DNA of 64,000 nt. It comes from Cladochytrium replicatum (taxonomy: Eukaryota; Chytridiomycota; Chytridiomycetes; Cladochytriales; Cladochytriaceae). The notes below the pieces were generated by a model, which saw nothing but the letters and a program-made list of their open reading frames with translations, had not been told where the DNA came from and did no database searches. The stretch spans positions 248,001 to 312,000 of the forward strand of contig JAHLKD010000063.1 in NCBI GenBank assembly GCA_025526935.1. Reading direction: 5' to 3'. A program made the translations under genes and the position numbers. Shown piece by piece: positions 44,055-55,161 of this stretch. How positions within the stretch are numbered: the stretch's first letter is position 1; every line of letters begins with the position of its first letter.

Positions 44055-45229
44055 CTCGTTTGCCACAGAAATTGCATGTGAGATCTGTCTTCTTTGCAGA
44101 AGAAGATGTGGACGACCTGGAGTCCTGCGACTGCCTGGTCCGAGTGGAACTGCTACTCCCACCGCTACTGCCTGAGCCACCCGAGGCACCCTGCTTACGG
44201 CATTGAGCATTGGTGTGAGATGAGTTCGGATGCAAGGTACAAATATCCTCCGACTTCGCAACCTTGGCTTTCGCTTTCGCCTTCGCTTTCTTCGCCTTTG
44301 CCTTCATGGCCTTCTTTGTCCCATTCGGCCCACCGGCATCCATGGTGACGTTGAGTTGGACCAATTGGTTTAGGTCGGTCAAGATATTTGACACTGTTTC
44401 GAAGTAATGCGTTGGCTTTTGGTGGAATGGTCGCGGAGCATTCGGGTTTGCAGCATCAATTGGATCTTGTATTAACGCCGGTTCCCATTCGGCATACGCA
44501 GAAGTGATCATTTTTCCGAGAAAAGGTACGAGGGTCCGTAGTTCAATTGTCTGCATCGTGATTTTTGCGACTAACCGGTTTAGTAGATCCTTGATTACGA
44601 GTTCGTCCGGTAAAGAGTTCAGTTTGAGTTCGAATAACTCAGTGAGGTCGGTCACAAACTGCTGAACGCTTTCTGCCGACTGACCGTTCGTACATTTCAG
44701 ATCTACCAGCCGTTGCTCCCACATAGACGATTCGATCGGAGCTTGACCGCCAGCACTGAAAATTCGGCGAAGTCCATCGACTTTGCCTTTTGCTGACGCA
44801 TAAGCTCTGACTCGATTCATGTCGCGTTTTGGGAAACATTCGCATAGAATTCCAACTGCGACGTTATTGTCCGCTTGTTGTGCACGGTAATCTTGCATCT
44901 CAGCACGATATTGCGTACGTAAGTGACTGTTGTGTGTGACGATCGCCAAATGTTCACGTAGTTCTGCTTCCCATTGTGCTCGTGCTTCGTTAGCAGCTCC
45001 GCCAGCAGCTCCGGCGATGACTATCGGACGCTGTGGGCGATTTCCTTCCGCCTCGTAATTCGGACTATCAGGAAGAGCCATTGGTTCTTGGAGAAGCATA
45101 GTGCCAGCGCCGCCACGTAAGTTTGCGTAAGTCTGCACTTGTTCCATGTACAGATCGAAATCCTGCAGCGTTTTACCGGTGAATGGCTTCAGGCCGCGAA
45201 GATGTGGCGTCATTCGATCCTGAACCCAT
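44055..45229 (-). pseudogene. A2 gag, frameshifted and 3'-truncated
   Basis: The residues after the frameshift match A1 Gag almost exactly up to the first part of the zinc knuckle (CNFCGKR). Beyond that the open frame continues into A1 LTR sequence, so the last ~27 residues are not Gag. It lacks protease, integrase, reverse transcriptase and RNase H. Confidence 0.85.
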
Positions 45230-45879
45230 CTTGTCGTTGTTGTCCAAAGAAATGTGTTAAGCAACGATTCGTAACTATTGTGTTGAACAATGCTGTGGTC
45301 TGGATCCTCAGGTTGTGTGTGTTGCTAATTCACGGGTTAATGTTTCTAAGAGATGAATAAAGAAGATTGCGAGTCACAAGTACTAGCGCAAGAGAATGCT
45401 CCTTGTGTGTATCGCCACAGGCTCCTTAAATAAGTGTACTGTCGTTTTGGCTTTTCCTTCCGGAAGATCTGGATTGAAGCGATAAGGTTTGACTCTTCTT
45501 CTCACAGGCGTAGCGAAGCATAATCATGCTAAGCTGTGCGTGAGATCTAGCTCTCCTCAACAGGATTGTTCTCACACATGATTCCCACGAACGCGTTAAT
45601 CATATGTAAACCTTTGCTGTGATCTGATCCGGGCTTCACTTCTACAAGTGGATGATAGAAAAGTAATGACAGTTTACTATACCTATGGCCGCAATAAATA
45701 TAACCCATGAAGAAATACCCGGAGGTATCCAAACTCGTAATAGATCATCATCTATATGCTTTAGTTCAATAGTTAGAAATGTTGCTCAGTGAAGAGTGAC
45801 ATTTCTGTATATCGGGCGTTTGTGTTTTTGTACTATCAATGACTGGATTGGCCAAGTCCATCAATCGAAATACTTAACA
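44055..45879 (-). mobile_element. Ty1/copia element A2, 5' LTR plus gag only (truncated)
   Basis: On the minus strand, the 5' LTR is 45879-45281 (599 bp) and the gag coding region runs from the ATG at 45229 down to 44055, where it is cut in the zinc knuckle by the 3' LTR of A1. The rest of the element is not on the other side of A1. Gag has a 1-bp insertion near residue 12 (GGCCTGAAG against GGCCGAAG in A1), so the normal start is out of frame with the rest. Confidence 0.88.
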
Positions 45880-46020
45880 GCTGTGGCGCAAGAGCGTGAT
45901 TGGAGAAACACGAAACTCTGCACACTCACAGATCAACCTGAGGACTATCTCTAGCGCAAGTCCCAGATCAGCAGCACTAAAACTGATCAAATCACATCGC
46001 CCTCAAACCAAACTTCGACA
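45880..46020 (+). repeat. Family B 5' LTR, last 141 bp only
   Basis: This matches 51963-52103 essentially base for base, so the two LTR ends have diverged little. The left part of the LTR is missing at the junction with the A2 LTR. Confidence 0.9.
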
Positions 46021-46080
46021 CAATAGTTATTGCCACAAGGCGCTTCCCCCGATCAACACCAGATCTCCAACGCTTACAGT

Positions 46081-49000
46081 ATGCCTAAGAACGACACCCG
46101 CGACGGAAAACCAAGGCCGTTCGCTGGGCAAACGCTTGGGGAGTTCGATAAATACATGAAGATCGTTCAGAATTATGCGAACTCGAAAGGAGAAGCTGGA
46201 ACTTTGCTCACAAAGCCGCCCTACCCAAAGCCGGAAGACTTTGTGAAAGAAGAGGAGCCTGAACGGCCTGAACGACCATCTGCACTCGAAGAAGACGACA
46301 CAACAAATGACTTTGATTATGCCGTTAAAGAGTACGACGTAGCGTTGAAAGAGTACAACGCAATTGTGAACGACAATCATCGACGATTGCAATCATATCG
46401 CGCTGAATTACAGATGTACGAACGATCTCAAGGACACAACAACATTGCAAACAGTTGTCTTGCCGATTGTTTTCCGGAGGTCGACATCAATTTAGTACAA
46501 AAACATCAGAATGCCGTTGATCGAGTTGCTGCTTTACGCGGAATTTACTCAGCTAAACGGCAGAAGACTTTTGAGAGCCGCCATTGGGAAGACCGTTTCA
46601 AAGCTCTAGCTTGCTCCAACGGTGAAGATGCACTTGAAGTCAAATCATTCATTGCTGAGCTGATTCAACTCACCGAGGAAAAGCTTTCAACCCAACCGGC
46701 TGAAGCTGTTATTCACGAACTTCTCACTCGAGTTTGCTCAAAGATCGGTGAACCTGATATCAATCTACAATCCTTTTCGATTTTACTCAGAGACATCTCA
46801 ATGGACACTTTCACAAAGTATGAACCTGATCTACTTGATGATGAGGATGATTCTGGTCAGAAGATACAATCAGAACACCATTACCTGAGAACAATGCAGA
46901 ACTTACTTGCTGAGATGAGAGAAATCATTCAAATGGATGTAACTCGCGATTACACTCTTTCAGATTCACCTCAAATCAAAGGCAAAGCCATGCGAGCAAA
47001 GACCAAAAGACTACCGAAAGCTCATGCTGCTCATGAGCTTTGTGTTTTACATCCCAACTCTTCTCATTCTTCTGCAGAGTGTAAACAACTCAAATATTTG
47101 ATTGAGAAACATGCTTCCTCACATAAAGGAAATGCCAACAGTAAGACTGCAAACAATCGTGCCGCATCAAAATCTAAGGATGCGAAGAACAACAAATTCT
47201 CTTGCGATTTCTGTGGCAAATCTGGCCACACACAGAATTTCTGCAGGAAACGCAAACTAGCCAAAGGTTTGAATGATGAGGAATGGAAACAGATAAAAGC
47301 ATCTCGTGCTTCCTCCTCAACATCCCAGAACATGGATATCGATTCTCAGGAATCAGAACCTTCCAGCAAGGTACAATCCATCAAATCCTTCTCTTCAATA
47401 TTCAAAGCTAATAATATTGTGGATTTTACACATCCCTCTATTATCACAGCATTGAAGAGTACCAACTGCAATCTACACGTAAATGCCAAACCTCTCGGTT
47501 TGATTGACTCTGGTGCTACTGCTTGGATGACTCCAGACAGACATGCATTCAAGAATTTATTTTACGTTAATGATGCAGGAGATGTTTACTTGGCAGACAA
47601 TCATCCCATTCCTATTAAAGGCTATGGAGATATTGCACTTGTTTTGTCAAATGGTTCAATAAAACACATTCAAAATGCACTTTTTGTTCCCGATTTAGAG
47701 GATACACTTATATCTGTCTATAGCATCATCGGGGATGAAGGTGATATAGTCAGTTTCACCAAAGACAAAGTCTATTTGTCAAACAAAGGAACTGAACAAT
47801 GTGTTACCATTGGTTTAAGACGTGGAGGTTTATATTATCTTCATGGAAGTTTGGATACCACTAATCCATTACTTAAACACTCTTCCAAAATAGGTGCAGC
47901 TATTTTGACGAATCTTTCTAATTCTGCACTCTCTGTTGGCAAACAGAATGTTTTACCTGGTACCACTACAAACACTGCCCAAGAGCAGCAGACAACCACG
48001 TCTGGTGTAAGGTTTGACGCAGTGAAGGACAACAATGTTTTCCCAAAAGATTCTAACAAAACTAGAAATTACGGGGGTGAAGTTCTAGACGGAGCTTCAT
48101 CTGCAACATTAAGTCTATACTCCCAAACAATGGCTGATAATTGAGTAAACAACGTTTCAGCTGTGACCATCAACAAATTAGCTAGATTACACCGGCAATT
48201 TGGTCACATACATTTGCGGAAAATCCTGCAAACTTTACATTCTCTGGGAAAGAAACTGCCCAAAGTCAGGAGTGATGCACTTGATTTTGTTAACTCGTCT
48301 ATTTTACAGAACTGCATAATTTGCAATCAGACTAAGGCTATACAAACTCCAATTTACTCAACGCTAAGTCCAGCACTGAGGAAATTATATCGCCTACATA
48401 CTGATGCAGTACCAATTGTCCGAAATGGCAAAACAATAGGTCACTGGCAGATTATCGTAGATGAATACAGTTCTCACATCACAATCTACTTCTTGCAACG
48501 AAAGAGCGAAGCCTCTGATAGTATGCTAAGACACATCGCAGATGTTGAAAATAGATTTCTGCCACTTCACGTCTATGAAGTGAGATCCGATTCTGGAGAA
48601 CTATTGTCAAACCAATTCTTGACTTGGTGCAGTAACAAGGTACCACGCATACATGCCCATCCTTCACCTGCATCAGTCAAAGAGCTAAATGGTCTTGCTG
48701 AACGGAATGTCCGTTCAATGAAAGAGATGTACAAGTCTATGCTGAAAACAGCTGGTCTTCCACATACTTTACAGTTCATCAAATTTGCCATCCTTTATGC
48801 TGCGACTGTCAAAAATTGTGTTTACCATTCTAGAACTAAGAATGTACCACATGCTGTTTACCTTGACAAGCTGATTGATCCGGCAATCATTCACACCTTT
48901 GGTACCCTGGTTAGTCTCTGGATCTCTCCAGAACAAAGGTCTAGTCGCAAAGTATCAGAGAAGTCAGAGCTAGGACTATTTCTGGGTTATAAGGGTGAAG

Positions 49001-51337
49001 ATATGAAAATCATTCATGCTTTGAATCTTAATACCAAACGCATAAGCGAATATTTTCATTTTACTTTTCATGAGGGAGTATTTGTTGGCTTAAACCCAAC
49101 ATCACAAACTTTAAATGACCTCACCAAACACTATCCTATTCCTCAGGGTCAACATTTTGATATTTCAAATTTACCTGATATGAATAGCGATAATGACAAT
49201 ACTACAGACTCAGATTCTGATGATAGCGCTAACACCTCATCTGATGAGGAGTTGGATCCCAACCAACGATTTTATCATCGAATGGATATCTCACAAATGC
49301 ATGTTACTCCTATGTCCCAACATGATTCAAATGTTGATGACGAGCACGATACCACCAACGACTATAATCATTCGTTAAACATGAACGATGACACTTATGT
49401 ACCACTTTCTGTACCACACGTACAAGAACAAAATGAAGATGATTCCCAAAGTGATTTGGAAGATTTACAATGGATTGGTGAAGATGATGACAACGATTAT
49501 GGATTTGTTGCACACAAAGCCAAACGTCGCAAACTTAAAGGCAAACAACCTATGGTTACTCCAACAAACAGATTTCATCCCCAGCAAAGACATCCTTTGT
49601 TGAGACGTAATATCCCCAATGTCAATGTAAATGAGAAAGCAAAATTGAGTACACCCGACATTCCTATACCTCAAGGACACTTGAGAAGTATTCCCAAAAC
49701 AGTCCAGGAAGCTATGTCGCGACCAGATGAATGGCCATACTGGCTTGCAGCCATGTGTGAAGAAAATCAACAACTTATCAATTTGGGAACATGGAACAAA
49801 CGCATCTTGCCAAATGGGAACAACCTTCTCACTGGCAAATGGGTTTATTCATACAAACTTGATGAAGATGGCAACATCATCCGATTCAAGGCACGATGGG
49901 TAGTTAGAGGGTTCTCCCAGATACAGGGAATGGATTTCGACAAAACCTATTCTCCTGTGGCGAAAACCACTACAATTTGATTACTAGTTGCTCTTGCTGC
50001 AATTGTCAAATTACACATCTATCAATTTGACATTACAGGAGCATATCTCAATGCATCACTTGAGGAAGATGTTTATGTTGAAATGCCTCATGGATTTACA
50101 GAGACTGACGAATCTGGCAATCCATTAGTTTGTAATCTTGTCAAAAGCTTATATGGTTTACATCAAGCTGCTAGAGAATGGTACAAATGCCTCTGGGCGA
50201 AATATGAAGACATGGGATACATCCGTGATCTTTCAGATGCTTGTCATTTCTGGCAAATGAAACCATCTACTCACAGTTCCACTGTGAAAATACGTGAACA
50301 CACTACTGTTCATGTAGATGATATTCTTCATTTCTCTCCAGACCCAAATGGCTACCAAGACTTCATGGATGGCTTGAATTCCTCATTCAAGGTTGGAAGT
50401 CACTCTACAGCCAAATGGATTCTGAAAATGCAATTGATCAAAACTGCTCACGGTTATTTCATAACCAATGCTCAATATGCAAAGGAAATATTGCAGAGAT
50501 TGAAATTATGGGAATCCAATCTTAAACCAGCCAAAACACCTATTTCTTCTCACTACAAACATGAAACAAGCTTGCCTATTTTATCCAAAAATGATGCAAA
50601 TATTTTTCGCTCGGAACTCATGAAAATCTCGTACCTAGCTACAAAGACCAGACCTGATTTATCTTATGCTGTCAATGTCTTGGCACAGCATCAGGTTGAA
50701 CCACGAGTTTGCGAACAAAAGGCACTAGCTCGCCTGCATCGTTACTTATTAGGAACATGGCTATGGTTTGCATTACACATGCAATAACATACCCACTCCC
50801 AACGCACACTCTGACGGTGTATATGAGTTTGCATCAAATGAACACATCCCTATGGGATATGCTGATGCAGACTGGGCAAATGATCCTGCTCGCTATTCCA
50901 GGACAGGATATGTTGTAATGTTTGCCAATGCAGCTGTTTGCTGGCAGTCTACAAAGCAACAGGTTATAACTTGCTCTTCCACTGAAGCAGAGTTATATGC
51001 ATTGAATGAATTATCACGTGAGATGAAGTGGATGAAAAACGTCATGGCAACCATTGGTATTTCATCCAAAAGTAAGCCCATGATCCTCTGGCAAGATAAT
51101 ACCTCTACACAGTCTATTGCCAATGACCTGCTTAATGATCACAGAACTAAACACATGGATGTTCGAGAAAAGTTTGTGAATCTTCAAATTGAGCAGAAGC
51201 AGCAGGAACTCAGAGATATTGATACTGAGAACCAAATTGCTGATATTTTCACAAAACCCTTGACATTCAAATTATTTTCAAAATTCACATGCGCACTTGG
51301 TCTTACACGTCAATCTGATTTGACCCTTGTTGACTAA
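46081..51337 (+). pseudogene. Family B gag-pol, broken by two TGA codons and a frameshift
   Basis: From the ATG at 46081 the frame encodes gag with zinc knuckle (CDFCGKSGHTQNFC), protease (DSGAT), and the start of the integrase region. It is stopped by TGA at 48142, where another B fragment (37457) has GGA. It resumes through integrase (HRQFGHIHL, CIICNQTK, VDEYSS, RSDSGE, ELNGLAERN) to a second TGA at 49978, where family A has an Arg codon. Reverse transcriptase follows (VHVDDIL near 50308). A two-base loss near 50760 shifts frame within the connection to RNase H. The last part (ADADWAN, SSTEAELYAL, KHMDVREKF) ends at 51337. All catalytic motifs otherwise remain, so inactivation is recent. 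Confidence 0.9.
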
Positions 51338-51422
51338 TACATACATTACCAACAAACAGACGTGCGACTCAACGCTCATACCAATATCCTCATTGTCTAC
51401 CGCAGCTTTGACTGCGGGGGTG

Positions 51423-52103
51423 TGTTGATGCATGCACATATATGGAACTAGCTACTCCAGTCTTCATCCACTACCGACACTGAGGGGAAATAGCCTTACC
51501 AGAGACGTCTGGGACAAGTTCATGTGTAATCATACATTACATGAAAGAACTGGCATTTCTAACTATTGGTCATGAAGACATCCTCCTTTACTCATTGGAA
51601 TCTAGTAGAGTTCTGAGAGTGATCACGCGTTTGAGAAAGAATGTGATGCTAATCAGTTTGCTGCTGACAGTTATATCATACTCGAGTACATCTCGTATGA
51701 TATTAATGCAAGGTACTACACACTTATTTCTCATAGAGAACATGTCATTGTAGACAAGATTATAGCTAATCTTCATGTTCTGCTCACAATGGTTATTGTG
51801 AACGATCACTGGGATCTATATCTCTCTATTCGAGAGAATAATGTTTATATTAGATATTTCCATATATCTATAGCCACAGGTTAATTATAAAAGCCGAAAC
51901 GACAGTATATTTGAATTGTTTGCACAATTCAAAGAGCCTGTGGCGATATGAGATTTCGGGTGGCTGTGGCGCAAGAGCGTGATTGGAGAAACACGAAACT
52001 CTGCACACTCACAGATCAACCTGAGGACTATCTCTAGCGCAAGTCCCAGATCAGCAGCACTAAAACTGATCAAATCACATCGCCCTCAAACCAAACTTCG
52101 ACA
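51423..52103 (+). repeat. Family B 3' LTR
   Basis: This is 681 bp with TG...CA ends, directly after the purine tract. The segment near 51895 (AAAGCCGAAACGACAGTA) resembles the A LTR at the same relative place. Confidence 0.88.
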
Positions 52104-52266
52104 GACAGTACACTTATTTAAGGAGCCTGTGGCGATACACACAAGGAGCATTCTCTTGCGCTAGTACTTGTGACTCGCAATCTTCTTTATTCATCTCTTA
52201 GAAACATTAACCCGTGAATTAGCAACACACACAACCTGAGGGTCCAGACCACAGCTTTGTTCAACA
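52104..52266 (+). repeat. Family A LTR, last 163 bp only
   Basis: It starts GACAGTACACTTATTTAAGG exactly after the CA end of the B LTR and runs to ...TTTGTTCAACA. Its left edge coincides with the GACAGTA motif common to both LTR families, as expected of a template switch or recombination at short homology. Confidence 0.85.
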
Positions 52267-52324
52267 GATAATACCTCTACGCAGTCTATTGCCAATGACC
52301 TGCTTAATGATCACAGAACTAAAC
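52267..52324 (+). mobile_element. 58-bp fragment of family B RNase H region
   Basis: This matches ~51101-51158 with one difference (ACGCAG against ACACAG). It lies between the right end of an A LTR piece and the first bases of an inverted A LTR tip. Confidence 0.85.
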
Positions 52325-52491
52325 TGTTGAACAAAGCTGTGGTCTGGATACGTCAGTCACAAACTGCTGGACGCTTTCTGCCGACTGGCCGTTCGTACAT
52401 TTCAGATCTACCAGCCGTTGCTCCCACATAGACGATTCGATCGGAGCTTGACCGCCAGCACTGAGGATCCAGACCACAGCTTTGTTCAACA
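52325..52491. mobile_element. Mini foldback: two opposed A LTR tips around 113 bp of antisense gag
   Basis: 52325-52349 is the outer tip of an A LTR in minus orientation (TGTTGAACAAAGCTG...GGAT). About 52350-52462 is antisense A gag (compare 44644-44757). About 52463-52491 is the same LTR tip in plus orientation (GGATCCAGACCACAG...CAACA). The two tips are inverted repeats of each other, so the 167-bp unit looks like a tiny element with 25-bp terminal inverted repeats. Confidence 0.8.
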
Positions 52492-52542
52492 CAATAGTTA
52501 AGAATCGTTGCTTAACACATTTCTTCGGACAACAACGACAAG

Positions 52543-54439
52543 ATGGGTTCAGGATCGAATGACGCCACATCTTCGCGGCCGAAGCCATTCACCGGTAAAA
52601 CGCTGCAGGATTTCGATCTGTACATGGAACAAGTGCAGACTTACGCAAACTTACGTGGCGGCGCTGGCACTATGCTTCTCCAAGAACCAATGGCTCTTCC
52701 TGATAATCCGAATTACGAGGCGGAAGGAAATCGCCCACAGCGTCCGATAGTCATCGCCGGAGCTGCTGGCGGAGCTGCTAACGAAGCACGAGCACAATGG
52801 GAAGCAGAACTACGTGAACATTTGGCGATCGTCACACACAACAGTCACTTACGTACGCAATATCGTGCTGAGATGCAAGATTACCGTGCACAACAAGCGG
52901 ACAATAACGTCGCAGTTGGAATTCTATGCGAATGTTTCCCAAAACGCGACATGAATCGAGTCAGAGCTTATGCGTCAGCAAAAGGCAAAGTCGATGGACT
53001 TCGCCGAATTTTCAGTGCTGGCGGACAAGCTCCGATCGAATCGTCTATGTGGGAGCAACGGCTGGTAGATCTGAAATGTACGAACAGTCAGTCGGCAGAA
53101 AGCGTTCAGCAGTTTGTGACCGACCTCACTGAGTTATTCGAACTCAAACTGAACTCTTTACCGGACGAACTCGTAATCAAGGATCTACTAAACCGGTTAG
53201 TCGCAAAAATCACGATGCAGACAATTGAACTACGGACCCTTGTACCTTTTCTCGGAAAAATGATCACTTCTGCGTATGCCGAATGGGAACCGGCGTTAAT
53301 ACAAGATCCAATTGATGCTGCAAACCCGAATGCTCCGCGACCATTCCACCAAAAGCCAACGCATTACTTCGAAACAGTGTCAAATATCTTGACCGACCTA
53401 AACCAATTGGTCCAACTCAACGTCACCATGGATGCCGGTGGACCGAATGGGACAAAGAAGGCCATGAAGGCAAAGGCGAAGAAAGCGAAGGCGAAAGCGA
53501 AAGCTGTTGAACAAAGCTGTGGTCTGGATCCTCAGGTTGTGTGTGTGTTGCTAATTCACGGGTTAATGTTTCTAAGAGATGAATAAAGAAGTTTGCGAGT
53601 CACAAGTACTAGCGCAAGAGAATGCTCCTTGTGTGTATCGCCACAGGCTCCTTAAATAAGTGTACTGTCGTTTTGGCTTTTCCTTCCGGAAGATCTGGAT
53701 CGAAGCGATAAGGTTTGACTCTTCTTCTCACAGGCGTAGCGAAGCATAATCATGCTAAGCTGTGCGTGAGATCTAGCTCTCCTCAACAGGATTGTTCTCA
53801 CACATGATTCCCACGAACGCGTTAATCATATGTAAACCTTTGCTGTGATCTGATCCGGGCTTCACTTCTACAAGTGGATGATAGAAAAGTAATGACAGTT
53901 TACTCTATGGCTGCAATAAATATAACCCATGAAGAAATAACCGGAGGTATCCAAACTCGTAATAGATCATCATCTATATGCTTTAGTTCAATAGTTAGAA
54001 ATGTTGCTCAGTGAAGAGTGACATTTCTGTATATCGGGCGTTTGTGTTTTTGTACTATCAATGACTGGATTGGCCAAGTCCATCAATCGAAATACTTAAC
54101 AAAAGCCAAGGTTGCGAAGTCGGAGGATATTTGTACCTTGCATCCGAACTCATCTCACACCAATGCTCAATGCCGTAAGCAGGGTGCCTCGGGTGGCTCA
54201 GGCAGTAGCGGTGGGAGTAGCAGTTCCACTCGGACCAGGCAGTCGCAGGACTCCAGGTCGTCCACATCTTCTTCTGCAAAGAAGACAGATCTCACATGCA
54301 ATTTCTGTGGCAAACGAGGACACAAGCAGTCGGCGTGTAAACGCTATCTCACTGCAAAGAGTCTTTGTTTAGACACGGATTTTCGTGCATTCATTGCCAG
54401 CCGTGGCGATGCAGGTGATGATTCGTCGGAGGACGAATC
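52543..54439 (+). pseudogene. A3 gag, split by LTR and truncated
   Basis: 52543-53504 and 54102-54439 together encode residues 1-~430 of A-type Gag, including the zinc knuckle CNFCGKRGHKQSAC. The LTR between them introduces stops, so only a shortened Gag fragment could be made. Confidence 0.85.
53505..54101 (-). repeat. Solo A LTR inside A3 gag, with 5-bp target duplication
   Basis: This is 597 bp, flanked by AAAGC on both sides. It is the only LTR in the complex with a clean 5-bp duplication, showing a true integration followed by LTR-LTR recombination. It shares a 4-bp deletion (TTTACTCTATGG where others have TTTACTATACCTATGG) with the LTR at 54440-55034. Confidence 0.9.
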
Positions 54440-55034
54440 TGTTGAACAAAGCTGTGGTCTGGATCCTCAGGTTGTGTGTGTTGCTAATTCACGGGTTAAT
54501 GTTTCTAAGAGATGAATAAAGAAGATTGCGAGTCACAAGTACTAGCGCAAGAGAATGCTCCTTGTGTGTATCGCCACAGGCTCCTTAAATAAGTGTACTG
54601 TCGTTTTGGCTTTTCCTTCCGGAAGATCTGGATTGAAGCGATAAGGTTTGACTCTTCTTCTCACAGGCGTAGCGAAGCATAATCATGCTAAGCTGTGCGT
54701 GAGATCTAGCTCTCCTCAACAGGATTGTTCTCACACATGATTCCCACGAACGTGTTAATCATATGTAAACCTTTGCTGTGATCTGATCCGGGCTTCACTT
54801 CTACAAGTGGATGATAGAAAAGTAATGACAGTTTACTCTATGGCTGCAATAAATATAACCCATGAAGAAATAACCGGAGGTATCCAAACTCGTAATAGAT
54901 CATCATCTATATGCTTTAGTTCAATAGTTAGAAATGTTGCTCAGTGAAGAGTGACATTTCTGTATATCGGGCGTTTGTGTTTTTGTACTATCAATGACTG
55001 GATTGGCCAAGTCCATCAATCGAAATACTTAACA
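54440..55034 (-). repeat. A4 3' LTR
   Basis: This is 595 bp, with the 4-bp deletion near 54837 (TTTACTCTATGG). Purine tract CACCCCCTCAGTC (antisense) follows at 55035-55047. Confidence 0.88.
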
Positions 55035-55161
55035 CACCCCCTCAGTCATTAGATAGGTACAACCGAGAGTATCACTCAACCGATCATAACTTTCTGTAAA
55101 TGCTGAAGTTGATATTCTATTGAAATAAAGGTGAGTTGTATGGACATCGCCAGCCGGTCGT

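Larger units (their letters stand above)
45880..52103 (+). mobile_element. Ty1/copia retrotransposon family B, nearly complete but inactive
   Basis: Family B is a relative of family A with clearly diverged protein and a different LTR. The 3' LTR is 51423-52103 (681 bp, TGTTGATGCATG...CTTCGACA). Of the 5' LTR only the last 141 bp remain (45880-46020, matching 51963-52103), the rest being cut off by the A2 LTR. CAATAGTTA follows the 5' LTR as in family A. The purine tract is GACTGCGGGGGTG at 51410-51422. Both LTRs share a short motif with A LTRs (AAAGCC, AACGACAGTA, then GCCTGTGGCGATA). Confidence 0.92.
52492..54439 (+). mobile_element. Ty1/copia element A3, 5' leader and gag only, interrupted by an LTR
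   Basis: The leader and gag start (ATG 52543) follow the LTR tip. Gag is open to 53504, then a minus-oriented A LTR sits in the Lys/Ala run, and gag resumes at 54102 through the zinc knuckle to 54439. There it is cut by the 3' LTR of A4 at a point just before the protease (GGACGAATC). No pol remains. Confidence 0.88.

Noticed and set aside
45880-45930. tRNA-like look of GCTGTGGCGCAAGAGCGTG in the B LTR
   Set aside because: No cloverleaf with acceptor, D, anticodon and T stems can be formed around it, and it is part of both B LTR copies.
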